64,000 nucleotides of DNA from contig NZ_PZYY01000001.1 of NCBI RefSeq assembly GCF_003047265.1, forward strand, positions 62,001-126,000, given 5' to 3'. Both the position numbers and the translations under genes were made by a program. Shown here one piece after another: positions 8,131 through 15,932 of the stretch. Every line of letters begins with the position of its first letter. The first letter of the stretch is position 1. Source of the stretch: Nocardioides terrigena. GTDB taxonomy: Bacteria; Actinomycetota; Actinomycetes; Propionibacteriales; Nocardioidaceae. Under the pieces are notes generated by a model. The model was given only the letters and a program-made list of their open reading frames with translations. It made no database searches and was not told where the DNA came from.

Positions 8131-8147
8131 CCTCAGCGCGTCCTCAG
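8131..8147 (+). promoter_or_regulatory. Tandem CCTCAG box upstream of the secreted protease
   Basis: CCTCAG-CGCGT-CCTCAG, hexamers starting at 8131 and 8142, in the space between the two secreted-protein genes. The box ends 57 bp before the ATG at 8204, exactly the distance seen at 6558/6615. It implies that the protease has its own promoter and is not simply read through from the upstream gene. Confidence 0.65.
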
Positions 8148-8203
8148 GGGAGCCGCCCAGCGTGGTCCTACCGCAGCCCCGCGGCCCGAGCTGGAGGTCA
8201 CCG

Positions 8204-10219
8204 ATGTCCACACCACGTAAGAGGTCCGGCGTCCCCCGCCGGAGCACCCGGATCCTGTGCACGGCCTTGGTCACGGCCCTCACCCTCGGCCTCACGGTCC
8301 TTCCTGCCTCGGCCCGATCGGACGAGCGGCGGGTGCACGACAGCGCCTTGGTCCGGATCAGTGCGGCGGGTGGGGAGGACGACGCCACCCGGGTCGCGAG
8401 GCTTCCGATGGGCGACGACGCGCGCGCCGCGCTGCGCGCGAGCAGGATTCTCAGGGCGCGGCTGACCGTCGGGGACGCCACCCTCGAGGCGGGCGCTGCC
8501 ACGTCGTTCCGGACCAAGGGCTCGCGTGCGAAGCGCGGCCTCAAGGTCCTCCGGATCAGGTACGGCGACGGGTCCAGCACACGCAGCAGGAAGCTCGCCG
8601 TGATCCGGAGGCACGCGTATGCGAAGCCCGGCGCGTACGTGGCCACGCTGGTGGTCAAGGACCGGACGGGCAGGAAGGCGACCTCGAAGCGCACCGTGCT
8701 GGTGCGGGCGAGGGCCGCGGTCGTCGCCCCGCCCACGGACGACACGGTCGTCACGCCCGTCGACCAGCTCGGCTTCGGTGCCGAGCCGCCCCTGCCCGAG
8801 GACGAGGTCGCGATCGAGGCGGACACCGCGCCCGGTGCCGGTGACGGAGCCGGGGCACCCGCTTCCGTCGACCTGCGCGGATCCGCCATGGCGGTGCAGA
8901 GCCAGGGAGACCTCAACTCGTGCGTCTCCTGGACCACGGCGTACGGGCTGGTGGGCTGGTACTACCGGCAGAAGTACGGTGAGTCGGTGCCGTTCGCGCC
9001 GATGTACGTCTACTCGCAGACCTACGTCCGCCTCGACGCCGCCGGCCAGCCGTCGGGCTCCCACGCCAAGGACGCCCTGGAGGTACTCCGGGCCCAGGGT
9101 GTCGACACGGCCGCGCACTACGGCGGCGGGTGGGCGACCACCTGGAACGTGCGACCGAACGCCTCGCAGGTGGCCAATGCAGCCAACTACCGCCTCAGCG
9201 GATGGGACACGATCTTCCGCCACGCGGACAGCCTCGGCGGTCCGACGGTCGGCACGACCCCGACGGAGGTCGAGGCCCTCAAGAGCCGGCTGGCCGCCGG
9301 ACACCCGGTGGCCATCGCCTTCCGCGTCCGCCAGGACTTCAACACCTACGGCTCGGGCTGGTACGCCGGGACCGGTGCCCTCACCAACGGCCTGCACGAG
9401 ATGCTGGCCCTGGGCTACGACGCCAACGGACTCTTCATCCAGAACTCGTGGGGCACCGACCACGGCGTGGGCGGCTACGTCTACATGACGTGGGACGCGG
9501 TCCGACGCGATCTCTACGAGGCCACCTTCGCCCACGGGTTGGTGGCGCCCTCGACCGCTGGTGGCGACTCCGTCAAGCCGTCCATCACGTCCTTCGGCAA
9601 GCAGTTCGCGACCTCCTACGTGGCCAACGACGCGCAGGCACCGATGACCTTCTCCTGGGCCGGGACCGACAACGTCGGGGTGAGCAAGTACGTCCTCTAC
9701 TACCGGGCCGGGGGCGGCAACTGGCTCGAGCTCCCGATCGGCGACACCCAGACGAGCGTGACCTACAACCTCGCGTTCGGCTCGTCGTACCAGTTCGCGG
9801 TGGCGGCGTACGACGCTGCCGGCAACCTCAGCGACTGGTCGCTGAGCGCGCAGTTCACGCCCCAGAACTACGCCGAGAGCGTGGCGGCGTACTCCGGCAG
9901 CTGGCTCAGCTACTCCGACCCCGCCTACATGAACGGCCAGTCCTACGAGAGCAGCCAGGCCAACGCGCAGATGACCGTGCAGGTCACCGGGACGAACTTC
10001 GGGCTGGTCGGCACCCAGGGTCCGCAGGGCGGTCGCGCGTTCGTCTACCTCGACGGCACCTACCAGTTCACGATCGACAACTACCGCGCCAGCGCGAGCT
10101 ACCGGACCGTGGTCGCGTGGTTCAACTTCCCCTCGAGCAGCACGCACACGATCAGGATCGTCGTGGAGGGGACGGCCGGTCGACCCTACGTCGGCGTCGA
10201 CTCCTTCCTGCTGAGCTGA
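8204..10219 (+). CDS. Secreted papain-family (C1) cysteine protease with PKD-like and FnIII domains
   Basis: A 671-residue exported enzyme. A basic start is followed by a hydrophobic core (about 17-34) and an A-S-A cleavage site near 37. Residues 85-170 look like a PKD-type beta domain in the propeptide region. The C1 catalytic domain covers about 215-450, with oxyanion Q234, nucleophile C240 in LNSCVSW, H398 in LHEMLALGYD and N414 in IQNSWG. H398 sits in H-E-M where papain has H-A-V/L. A fibronectin-III domain (about 460-545) and a C-terminal beta domain (about 550-671) probably bind the cell wall or carbohydrate. Expected to cleave proteins outside the cell. A strong hairpin follows the stop. 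Confidence 0.85.
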   Translation: MSTPRKRSGVPRRSTRILCTALVTALTLGLTVLPASARSDERRVHDSALVRISAAGGEDDATRVARLPMGDDARAALRASRILRARLTVGDATLEAGAATSFRTKGSRAKRGLKVLRIRYGDGSSTRSRKLAVIRRHAYAKPGAYVATLVVKDRTGRKATSKRTVLVRARAAVVAPPTDDTVVTPVDQLGFGAEPPLPEDEVAIEADTAPGAGDGAGAPASVDLRGSAMAVQSQGDLNSCVSWTTAYGLVGWYYRQKYGESVPFAPMYVYSQTYVRLDAAGQPSGSHAKDALEVLRAQGVDTAAHYGGGWATTWNVRPNASQVANAANYRLSGWDTIFRHADSLGGPTVGTTPTEVEALKSRLAAGHPVAIAFRVRQDFNTYGSGWYAGTGALTNGLHEMLALGYDANGLFIQNSWGTDHGVGGYVYMTWDAVRRDLYEATFAHGLVAPSTAGGDSVKPSITSFGKQFATSYVANDAQAPMTFSWAGTDNVGVSKYVLYYRAGGGNWLELPIGDTQTSVTYNLAFGSSYQFAVAAYDAAGNLSDWSLSAQFTPQNYAESVAAYSGSWLSYSDPAYMNGQSYESSQANAQMTVQVTGTNFGLVGTQGPQGGRAFVYLDGTYQFTIDNYRASASYRTVVAWFNFPSSSTHTIRIVVEGTAGRPYVGVDSFLLS

Positions 10220-10231
10220 CGGCCCGAGACA

Positions 10232-10265
10232 GATCAGGCCGGACCCTCGCGGGTCCGGCCTGATC
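10232..10265. terminator. Strong bidirectional hairpin between the protease and tRNA-Pro
   Basis: GATCAGGCCGGACCC pairs perfectly with its complement over 15 bp around the loop TCGC. It lies 12 bp after the protease stop on the plus strand and 19 bp after the tRNA 3' end on the minus strand, so it can end both transcripts. No U-tract follows, as is common in high-GC actinobacteria. Confidence 0.8.
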
Positions 10266-10284
10266 GATGTCGGGAGACATCACA

Positions 10285-10361
10285 TGGTCGGGCTGACAGG
10301 ATTTGAACCTGCGGCCTCCTCGTCCCGAACGAGGCGCGCTACCAAGCTGCGCCACAGCCCG
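10285..10361 (-). tRNA. tRNA-Pro (anticodon CGG), CCA encoded
   Basis: The minus strand folds as a 77-nt cloverleaf. The acceptor arm is CGGGCTG paired with CAGCCCG, followed by discriminator A and an encoded CCA at 10287-10285. The anticodon stem CTCGT/ACGAG encloses the loop T-T-CGG-G-A, hence anticodon CGG reading the Pro codon CCG. The T arm carries the usual GTTCAAATC. A shared hairpin terminator lies downstream. Confidence 0.95.
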
Positions 10362-10462
10362 ATCCGCTCTTCACCGGTGTCCGGCATCGGAGCACGGCGA
10401 GCATACCCGAGCCGTCGGACCGGTCAGAAATCGGGCTCGGCGGGGGAGATCAGGGTCGCGGA

Positions 10463-11386
10463 TCAAGCCCGCGGGACCAGCGTCAGCAGGGTCGCCTCGG
10501 GGCGGCAGGCGACGCGGAAGCGGACGTAGGGGTTGGTGCCGATGCCCGCCGACACGTGCAGCCACGCGGAGCCGGGATCACCGGGACGCGAGTCGGCCGG
10601 GTGCCGGTGCAGGCCCTTCGCCCGGGCGGGCTCGATGTCGCAGTTGGTCGTCAGTGCGCCGTAGCCGGGCAGGCACACCTGGCCGCCGTGCGTGTGGCCG
10701 GCGAGGACGGCGTCGTACCCGTCGGCGGCGAAGCGGTCGAGGACCCGGAGGTACGGCGCGTGGGTGATCGCGAGGCGTACGTCGGCGGTGGGGTCCGCCG
10801 GACCGGCCACGGCCGTCAGGTCGTCGTAGTCCAGGTGCGGGTCGTCGATCCCGGCCAGTGCGAAGGTCGTGTCACCGACGGTGAGCGAGCCGAGCTCGTT
10901 GGACAGGTGCACCCACCCGGCGTCGACGAGGCCGCGACGCAGGTCACGCCACGGGAGCTGGGGGGTGTGGGTGTTGCGGTGCCCGGTGTCGGGCAGCAGG
11001 TAGCGCGCCGGGTTGCGCCACCCGGGCGAGAAGTAGTCGTTGGAGCCGAAGACCGAGATGCCGGGCCGGGCGAGGAGCGGCCCGAGCGCGTCGAGCACGA
11101 AGGGGACCGACCGCATGTGGGCGAGGTTGTCGCCGGTGTCGACGACCAGGTCAGGCTCGAGGTCCGCCAGCCCGCGCAGCCACTCCCGCTTGGCGCGCTG
11201 GTCGGGCGCCATGTGGATGTCGCTGAGGTGGAGCACCCGGAGGGGGCGGTGCCCGGCGGGGAGCAGCGGGACGCTCACCTCCCGCAGGGTGTACTGCCGG
11301 GCCTCCCACGCGGCGTACGTCGCCAGTGCCGCTCCCGCCGCGAGGCCGGTGCCGAGGGTGCGGCCGAGAAAGGGGAGGAGAGGCAT
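10463..11386 (-). CDS. Membrane-anchored calcineurin-like metallophosphoesterase (Rv3683-like)
   Basis: A 307-residue protein with one N-terminal hydrophobic segment (about 8-25). The binuclear metal site of the calcineurin superfamily is complete: DIH, GDN, GSND, a TH in the fifth motif, and GHTHGG. The start at ATG 11386 gives a typical anchor and leaves a 25-bp divergent gap to the YqeY gene. Its position next to a PonA2-like PBP, WhiB4 and two ArsA ATPases matches Rv3683 in M. tuberculosis. Substrate unknown; members of the family act on phosphodiesters or lipid-linked phosphates at the membrane. Confidence 0.88.
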   Translation of the reverse strand: MPLLPFLGRTLGTGLAAGAALATYAAWEARQYTLREVSVPLLPAGHRPLRVLHLSDIHMAPDQRAKREWLRGLADLEPDLVVDTGDNLAHMRSVPFVLDALGPLLARPGISVFGSNDYFSPGWRNPARYLLPDTGHRNTHTPQLPWRDLRRGLVDAGWVHLSNELGSLTVGDTTFALAGIDDPHLDYDDLTAVAGPADPTADVRLAITHAPYLRVLDRFAADGYDAVLAGHTHGGQVCLPGYGALTTNCDIEPARAKGLHRHPADSRPGDPGSAWLHVSAGIGTNPYVRFRVACRPEATLLTLVPRA

Positions 11387-11411
11387 GCCGCAAGGCTGCC
11401 ACAATGGCCAC

Positions 11412-11870
11412 ATGAGCACCCTCAAGGACCGTCTCCGCACCGACCTGACCGCCTCGATGAAGGCCCGCGACGAGGTGCGCTCCTCGACGCTGCGCATGGT
11501 GCTGACGGCGATCACCAACGCCGAGGTTTCGGGCAAGGTGCAGCGCGAGCTCACCGACGAGGACATCATCGGGGTCCTGTCCACCGAGGCCAAGAAGCGC
11601 CGCGAGGCGGCGGTGGCCTTCGAGGAGGGCAACCGGCCCGAGATGGCCGCCAAGGAGGCCGCCGAGGGCGAGGTGATCGCCGGTTACCTGCCGGAGCAGC
11701 TCACCGAGGCGGAGATCGCGGACCTGGTCACGTCGGCCATCGCCCAGACGGGCGCGGCCGGTGAGGGCATGCGTGCCATGGGCAAGGTCATGGGCGTCGT
11801 CACCCCGCAGGTGAAGGGCCGCGCCGACGGTGGCGCGGTCGCCGCGGAGGTACGCCGCCAGCTCGGCTGA
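11412..11870 (+). CDS. GatB/YqeY domain protein
   Basis: A 152-residue soluble protein, the full length of the YqeY family, which is the tRNA-binding tail domain of the amidotransferase subunit GatB found as a free protein. The LRMVLTAITNAEV helix, the EKKRREAA-like KKRREAA stretch and the C-terminal GMRAMGKVMG...VKGRADG segment are typical. It is divergent from the metallophosphoesterase and converges on the PBP gene. A role in tRNA or amidotransferase biology is suggested by the family, not proven. Confidence 0.9.
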   Translation: MSTLKDRLRTDLTASMKARDEVRSSTLRMVLTAITNAEVSGKVQRELTDEDIIGVLSTEAKKRREAAVAFEEGNRPEMAAKEAAEGEVIAGYLPEQLTEAEIADLVTSAIAQTGAAGEGMRAMGKVMGVVTPQVKGRADGGAVAAEVRRQLG

Positions 11871-11891
11871 CGCGGCCGGGCGGCGGGTGGG

Positions 11892-14276
11892 TCAGCGGTT
11901 CCCGTTGCCGTTCCCGTTGCCGTTGTTGCCGGGACCGGAGTTGCCGCCACCGCCACCGCCGCCGTTGCCACCGCCGTTGCCCTCGGGCTGCGGGGGCGGC
12001 GGGACGAACCCGGTCGAGGGGTAGATGACGACGGTGTCACCGCTGCTCAGCGACGTGCCGCTGCCGGGGGAGGAGTAGGCCACCAGGCCCGCGCCCACCT
12101 CGGAGTTGACCTGACCGCCCACGCTGACGGCGAAGCCCGCCGCCTCGAGCGTCGCGGTGGCCGCCTCCTGCGTCATCCCGCTCACCTCGGGCACCGCGCT
12201 GAGGAGGCCGGCGATCTGGTCGCCGCTCGGCGTGGTGAAATCGGTGTAGTCGAGCTTGGGCGAGACGGCGGCCATGGCATCTCCCCAGATCGGGCCGGCC
12301 ACCGTGGAGCCGAAGGCGCTGGAGATGAAGGTGCCACCCACCGACTGGCCGTTGAGCGTCACCCAGTTGCCCAGCGGGTCGGCGCCGGCGACCATCGCGG
12401 CGGCGGCGATCTCGGGGGTGTAGCCCGCGAACCACACCGACATGTTGTCGTTGTTGGTGCCGGTCTTGCCGGCCGACGGCTTGTCGATGGCGATGTTCTG
12501 GCCGAAGCCGCCGGGCTCCATGACCCCTCGCAGGATGTCGTTGACGGCGTCGGCCGTCGCGCCGGGCATCACCTGCTCGCAGGTCTGCGGGTAGTCCTTG
12601 ACGAGGTTGCCGTCGGCGTCGGAGACCGACGTCACCGGGAGCGAGTCGCAGTGGATGCCGCGCGCGCCGAAGGTGGCGTAGGCCTCGGCCATCGTCAGCG
12701 GGTTGGAGTCGGAGACGCCGAGGATCCAGGACGGGACCTTCTGGGTCTCGGGCAGCGTGATGCCCATCTGCTCGGCGAGCTCGAGGGGCTCGCACATCCC
12801 GGTGCGGGCCTCGAGCTGGGCGAAGAACGTGTTGACCGACTTCTGGGTGCCGGAGTAGAGGTCGTAGGTGCCCTCACCGGTGGAGTTGGAGACGTTCCAG
12901 CCGCCGTCACCGATGTAGGGGCCGTTGCAGGTCTCGAACTCCGAGTCCGGGATCTCCATGGTCTGCGGGGACCGGATCGAGGTGCTGAGCGGGATGCCCT
13001 GGTTGATGGCGGAGGCGAGCACGAAGACCTTGAACGTCGAGCCGGCCTGGAACCCGTTGGCGTCGCCGTACTTCCGCGGGACGACGTAGTTGAGGTAGGT
13101 CTGGCCGTTGGCCCGGTCCTTGCCCATCGGGCGCGACTGCGCCAGCGCCTTCACGTAGCCGGTGCCGGGCTCGACCATGGCGAGTCCGCCGATGGCCTGG
13201 TCCGTCGGGAAGACGTGCGAGGAGACGGCCTGGTCGGCGGCCTTCTGGTAGTCGAGGTCGATGGTGGTCTGGATGGTCAGGCCGCCGGACTGGAGGAGGC
13301 GCCGGCGGTCCTTGGCCGTGTCGCCGAGCGACTTGTCCTTCATCAGGTAGTTGACGACGTAGTCGCAGAAGAACGGCGCCTGGGACTGCTGGCACCCGTT
13401 GGGCGACTTCTCGATCTTGAGGCCGAGCTTGCGCTCCTTGAGCCTCTCGGCCTTGGCCTCCTCGATCACGCCGAGCTGGGCCATCCGGTCGAGGACGACG
13501 TTGCGGCGGTTGAGCGCGCGCTCGGGGGAGTTGGTGGGGTCGTAGCCCGTGGGGTTCTTGACGAGGCCGGCGAGCAGGGCCGACTGCACGTGGTTGAGGT
13601 TCTTGGCGTTCTTGGAGAAGTAGTGCCGGGCGGCCGACTGGACGCCGTACGCACCGTCGCCGAAGTAGGCGATGTTGAGGTAGCGCTCGAGGATCCAGTC
13701 CTTGGAGTAGTTCTTCTCGAAGGCGATCGCGTAGCGCAGCTCGCGGAGCTTGCGGGCGTAGGTGTCGTCGGTGGCGGCGGCCGCCTCCTCCTTGGTCTCC
13801 GCCTGGGTCAGCAGGGTCTGCTTGACCATCTGCTGGGTGATCGACGAGCCACCCTGCACCGAGCCGCTGGCCTGGTTGGTGACGAAGGCGCGGAGCGTGC
13901 CGCGGATGTCCATCGCGCCGTGGTTGTAGTAGCGGTAGTCCTCGATGCCCACGATCGCCTGCACCATCTTGCGCGAGATCTGGCTCAGCGGGACGTTGAT
14001 GCGGTTCTGGTCGTAGAGCGAGGCGATGAGGTTGCCGTTGGCGTCGTAGATGCGGGTCTTCTGCGCCAGCTCCTTGGCCTCCAGCTCGGCGGGGAGGTTG
14101 ACCATGCCCTTGCTGACGTCCTTGGCGGCGACACCCATGACACCGGCGAACGGGATCGCCAGACCGGCGACCAGGACACCGAGGATCGCGGAGACGACGG
14201 CCATCACGGCGAGGTGTGACGCCACCGTCCGGGCCGTCGAACGACCGGACTCACGTCGGGGGGAGGGCGTGGACAT
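11892..14276 (-). CDS. ponA2: Bifunctional class A penicillin-binding protein with PASTA domain (PonA2-like)
   Basis: A 794-residue membrane enzyme that polymerises and cross-links peptidoglycan. After a short cytoplasmic tail and one membrane segment (about 20-48), the glycosyltransferase domain shows EDYRYYNHGAMD and GGSSITQQMVKQ. The transpeptidase domain has S-T-F-K (nucleophile serine), S-V-N and K-T-G-T. One PASTA domain follows near the C-terminus, then an unusual tail of about 30 residues made only of G, N, P and S. The neighbourhood with WhiB4 and ArsA ATPases matches ponA2 in mycobacteria. ATG 14276 is preferred; an upstream ATG at 14306 would add 10 residues. Confidence 0.9.
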   Translation of the reverse strand: MSTPSPRRESGRSTARTVASHLAVMAVVSAILGVLVAGLAIPFAGVMGVAAKDVSKGMVNLPAELEAKELAQKTRIYDANGNLIASLYDQNRINVPLSQISRKMVQAIVGIEDYRYYNHGAMDIRGTLRAFVTNQASGSVQGGSSITQQMVKQTLLTQAETKEEAAAATDDTYARKLRELRYAIAFEKNYSKDWILERYLNIAYFGDGAYGVQSAARHYFSKNAKNLNHVQSALLAGLVKNPTGYDPTNSPERALNRRNVVLDRMAQLGVIEEAKAERLKERKLGLKIEKSPNGCQQSQAPFFCDYVVNYLMKDKSLGDTAKDRRRLLQSGGLTIQTTIDLDYQKAADQAVSSHVFPTDQAIGGLAMVEPGTGYVKALAQSRPMGKDRANGQTYLNYVVPRKYGDANGFQAGSTFKVFVLASAINQGIPLSTSIRSPQTMEIPDSEFETCNGPYIGDGGWNVSNSTGEGTYDLYSGTQKSVNTFFAQLEARTGMCEPLELAEQMGITLPETQKVPSWILGVSDSNPLTMAEAYATFGARGIHCDSLPVTSVSDADGNLVKDYPQTCEQVMPGATADAVNDILRGVMEPGGFGQNIAIDKPSAGKTGTNNDNMSVWFAGYTPEIAAAAMVAGADPLGNWVTLNGQSVGGTFISSAFGSTVAGPIWGDAMAAVSPKLDYTDFTTPSGDQIAGLLSAVPEVSGMTQEAATATLEAAGFAVSVGGQVNSEVGAGLVAYSSPGSGTSLSSGDTVVIYPSTGFVPPPPQPEGNGGGNGGGGGGGNSGPGNNGNGNGNGNR

Positions 14277-14334
14277 GGGTCCCAATGTACGGGAGGGGGC
14301 TATCACACCCCCACTTCTCGCGAGTCGGCACTAG

Positions 14335-14369
14335 TCACAATGGACCATGTGATTTGAGCCAAGTGGTCC
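14335..14369. promoter_or_regulatory. Dyad-rich divergent control region between the PBP and whiB4
   Basis: The 170-bp gap between the two divergent starts is clearly less GC-rich than its surroundings. It contains TCACA-N8-TGTGA (14335-14352) and an overlapping pair GGACCA (14342) / TGGTCC (14364). Either could be an operator. I see no convincing -35/-10 pair, and the half-site order does not match a Crp site. Confidence 0.3.
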
Positions 14370-14446
14370 CTATCTCAACCTGTCACTGGTACATACCTTT
14401 GAGCCCGGGTCGTGAATGGTCGCTATGGGGGTGACCATCGGGTCCC

Positions 14447-14752
14447 ATGAATGTGGGGATCAACATGTGGGTTGAGGACTGGGCGCCGCGGGCGGCCTGC
14501 AAGCAGGACACTCCGGACGCGCTCTTCGTGCGTGGCGCGGAGCAGAACAAGGCCAAGCAGGTCTGCGCCGGTTGCCCCGTGCGCACCGAGTGCCTCGCGG
14601 AGGCCCTCGACAACCAGATCGAGTGGGGCGTCTGGGGCGGCATGACCGAGCGTGAGCGCCGGGCCCTCCTCCGTCGTCGCCCGGCCGCCTCGTGGCGCAC
14701 CGTGCTGGAGACCGCCCGCCTCGAGCACGTCAAGGTCGTCGCCACCGTCTGA
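14447..14752 (+). CDS. whiB4: WhiB-family iron-sulfur regulator, WhiB4 type
   Basis: A 101-residue protein with the four cluster cysteines C18, C40, C43 and C49, the glycine turn GVWGGMTE and the basic stretch ERRALLRRRP that contacts DNA or sigma factor. The segment P-D-A-L-F-V-R-G-A-E-Q followed by ALDNQIEWGVWGG closely resembles mycobacterial WhiB4, and the PonA2-WhiB4-ArsA-ArsA order agrees. WhiB4 binds a [4Fe-4S] cluster that responds to O2 and NO and represses redox genes. Translation may instead start at ATG 14465, which has GGGGA at a good distance. It converges on the ArsA gene, 4 bp apart. Confidence 0.92.
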   Translation: MNVGINMWVEDWAPRAACKQDTPDALFVRGAEQNKAKQVCAGCPVRTECLAEALDNQIEWGVWGGMTERERRALLRRRPAASWRTVLETARLEHVKVVATV

Positions 14753-14756
14753 GCGT

Positions 14757-15932
14757 CTAGCCGGCGGGTCCGCCCGCCAGCAGGTCGCCGATGCGACGCA
14801 GGCCCACCAGGTCGTGCACGTCGGTGGCCAGGGCAGGGACGACGGTGGTCTCCACCCCCGGGTGGGCCGTCGCCCAGCGCTCACGCAGATAGGCCTCGCG
14901 CTCGACGATGCGCACCCGGTCGGCGTGCAGCCGCAGCAGGCCCGCCGTCGTCGACTCCGACGACGTACGGCCCAGCCGGTCGGCCGCGGCGGTCGCCTCC
15001 TCCGCCGACAGGTCCGTGCGGGCCGCGGGGCTGGCCCGGTTGACCACCAGCCCGGCCAGCGGCATCTCGTCCTCGGTGAGGCGCTCGACGAAGTACGACG
15101 CCTCGCGCAGTGCGTCCGGCTCGGGCGCGGCGATCACGAGGAAGGCCGTCCCCGGCGCCTGGAGCAGCGAGAACGTGCGCTGCGCCCGCTGGCGGAAGCC
15201 CCCGAAGAGGGTGTCGAAGGCGGCCACGAACGTCTGCATGTCGCGCAGCACCTGGGCGCCCAGGATCTTGGTGAGCGCGTTGGTGACCATCCCCAGCCCC
15301 GCGGTCATCAGCCGCGCCGGGCCCTTGGCCGGGGCGAGCAGCAGCCGGATGAAGCGACCGTCGAGGAAGCTGGAGAGTCGCTCGGGCGCGTCGAGGAAGT
15401 CCAGCGCCGAGCGGCTCGGCGGGGTGTCCACCACGATGAGGTCGTAGGTGCCCTCGGCCTGGGCCTGGCGGTGGATCTGGCCCAGCTTCTCCATGGCCAT
15501 GTACTCCTGCGTGCCCGAGAACGAGCTCGACAGGGCGATGTAGAACGGGTTGTCCAGGATCGCCCGGGCCTTCTCCGGCGTGGTCTGGCTGAGCACCACC
15601 TCGTCGAAGGTGCGCTTCATGTCGAGCATCATCGCGTCGAGCGTCCCGGGGCCGACCCCGTCCACCGGGCGGGGGGTGTTGTCGAGCGTCTCGATCCCCA
15701 TCGACTGGGCGAGCCGGCGGGCCGGGTCGATCGTGAGCACGACGACCTTGCGACCGCGCTCGGCGGCACGCAGCGCCAGCGCGGCGCTGGTGGTGGTCTT
15801 GCCGACGCCGCCCGAGCCGCAGCACACGATGATGCCGGTGCCCGGGTCGTCGAGCAGGGCGTCGACGTCGAGGCGGGGGGCGCGCTCGGCGGTGGCGGCG
15901 AGCGGGCCGACGCGGGGGCGGCTGCGGGTCAT
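14757..15932 (-). CDS. ArsA/GET3-family ATPase, second of a pair (Rv3680-like)
   Basis: A 391-residue soluble ATPase. The deviant Walker A is GSGGVGKTT (about 39-47), and VVVDTPPSRSALDFLD provides the switch/Walker B region. Unlike true ArsA it has a single ATPase half. The start overlaps the stop of the other ATPase gene (ATGA), so the two are made together and probably form a heteromeric complex. In M. tuberculosis the equivalent pair Rv3679/Rv3680 forms a GET3-like ATPase complex linked to the envelope and glycerol metabolism. No arsenic resistance genes are nearby, so anion export is unlikely. Confidence 0.88.
   Translation of the reverse strand: MTRSRPRVGPLAATAERAPRLDVDALLDDPGTGIIVCCGSGGVGKTTTSAALALRAAERGRKVVVLTIDPARRLAQSMGIETLDNTPRPVDGVGPGTLDAMMLDMKRTFDEVVLSQTTPEKARAILDNPFYIALSSSFSGTQEYMAMEKLGQIHRQAQAEGTYDLIVVDTPPSRSALDFLDAPERLSSFLDGRFIRLLLAPAKGPARLMTAGLGMVTNALTKILGAQVLRDMQTFVAAFDTLFGGFRQRAQRTFSLLQAPGTAFLVIAAPEPDALREASYFVERLTEDEMPLAGLVVNRASPAARTDLSAEEATAAADRLGRTSSESTTAGLLRLHADRVRIVEREAYLRERWATAHPGVETTVVPALATDVHDLVGLRRIGDLLAGGPAG

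Noticed and set aside
14335..14352. TCACA-N8-TGTGA before whiB4 as a Crp site
   Set aside because: The half-sites are in the reverse order to the Crp consensus and the spacer is 8 bp, not 6.
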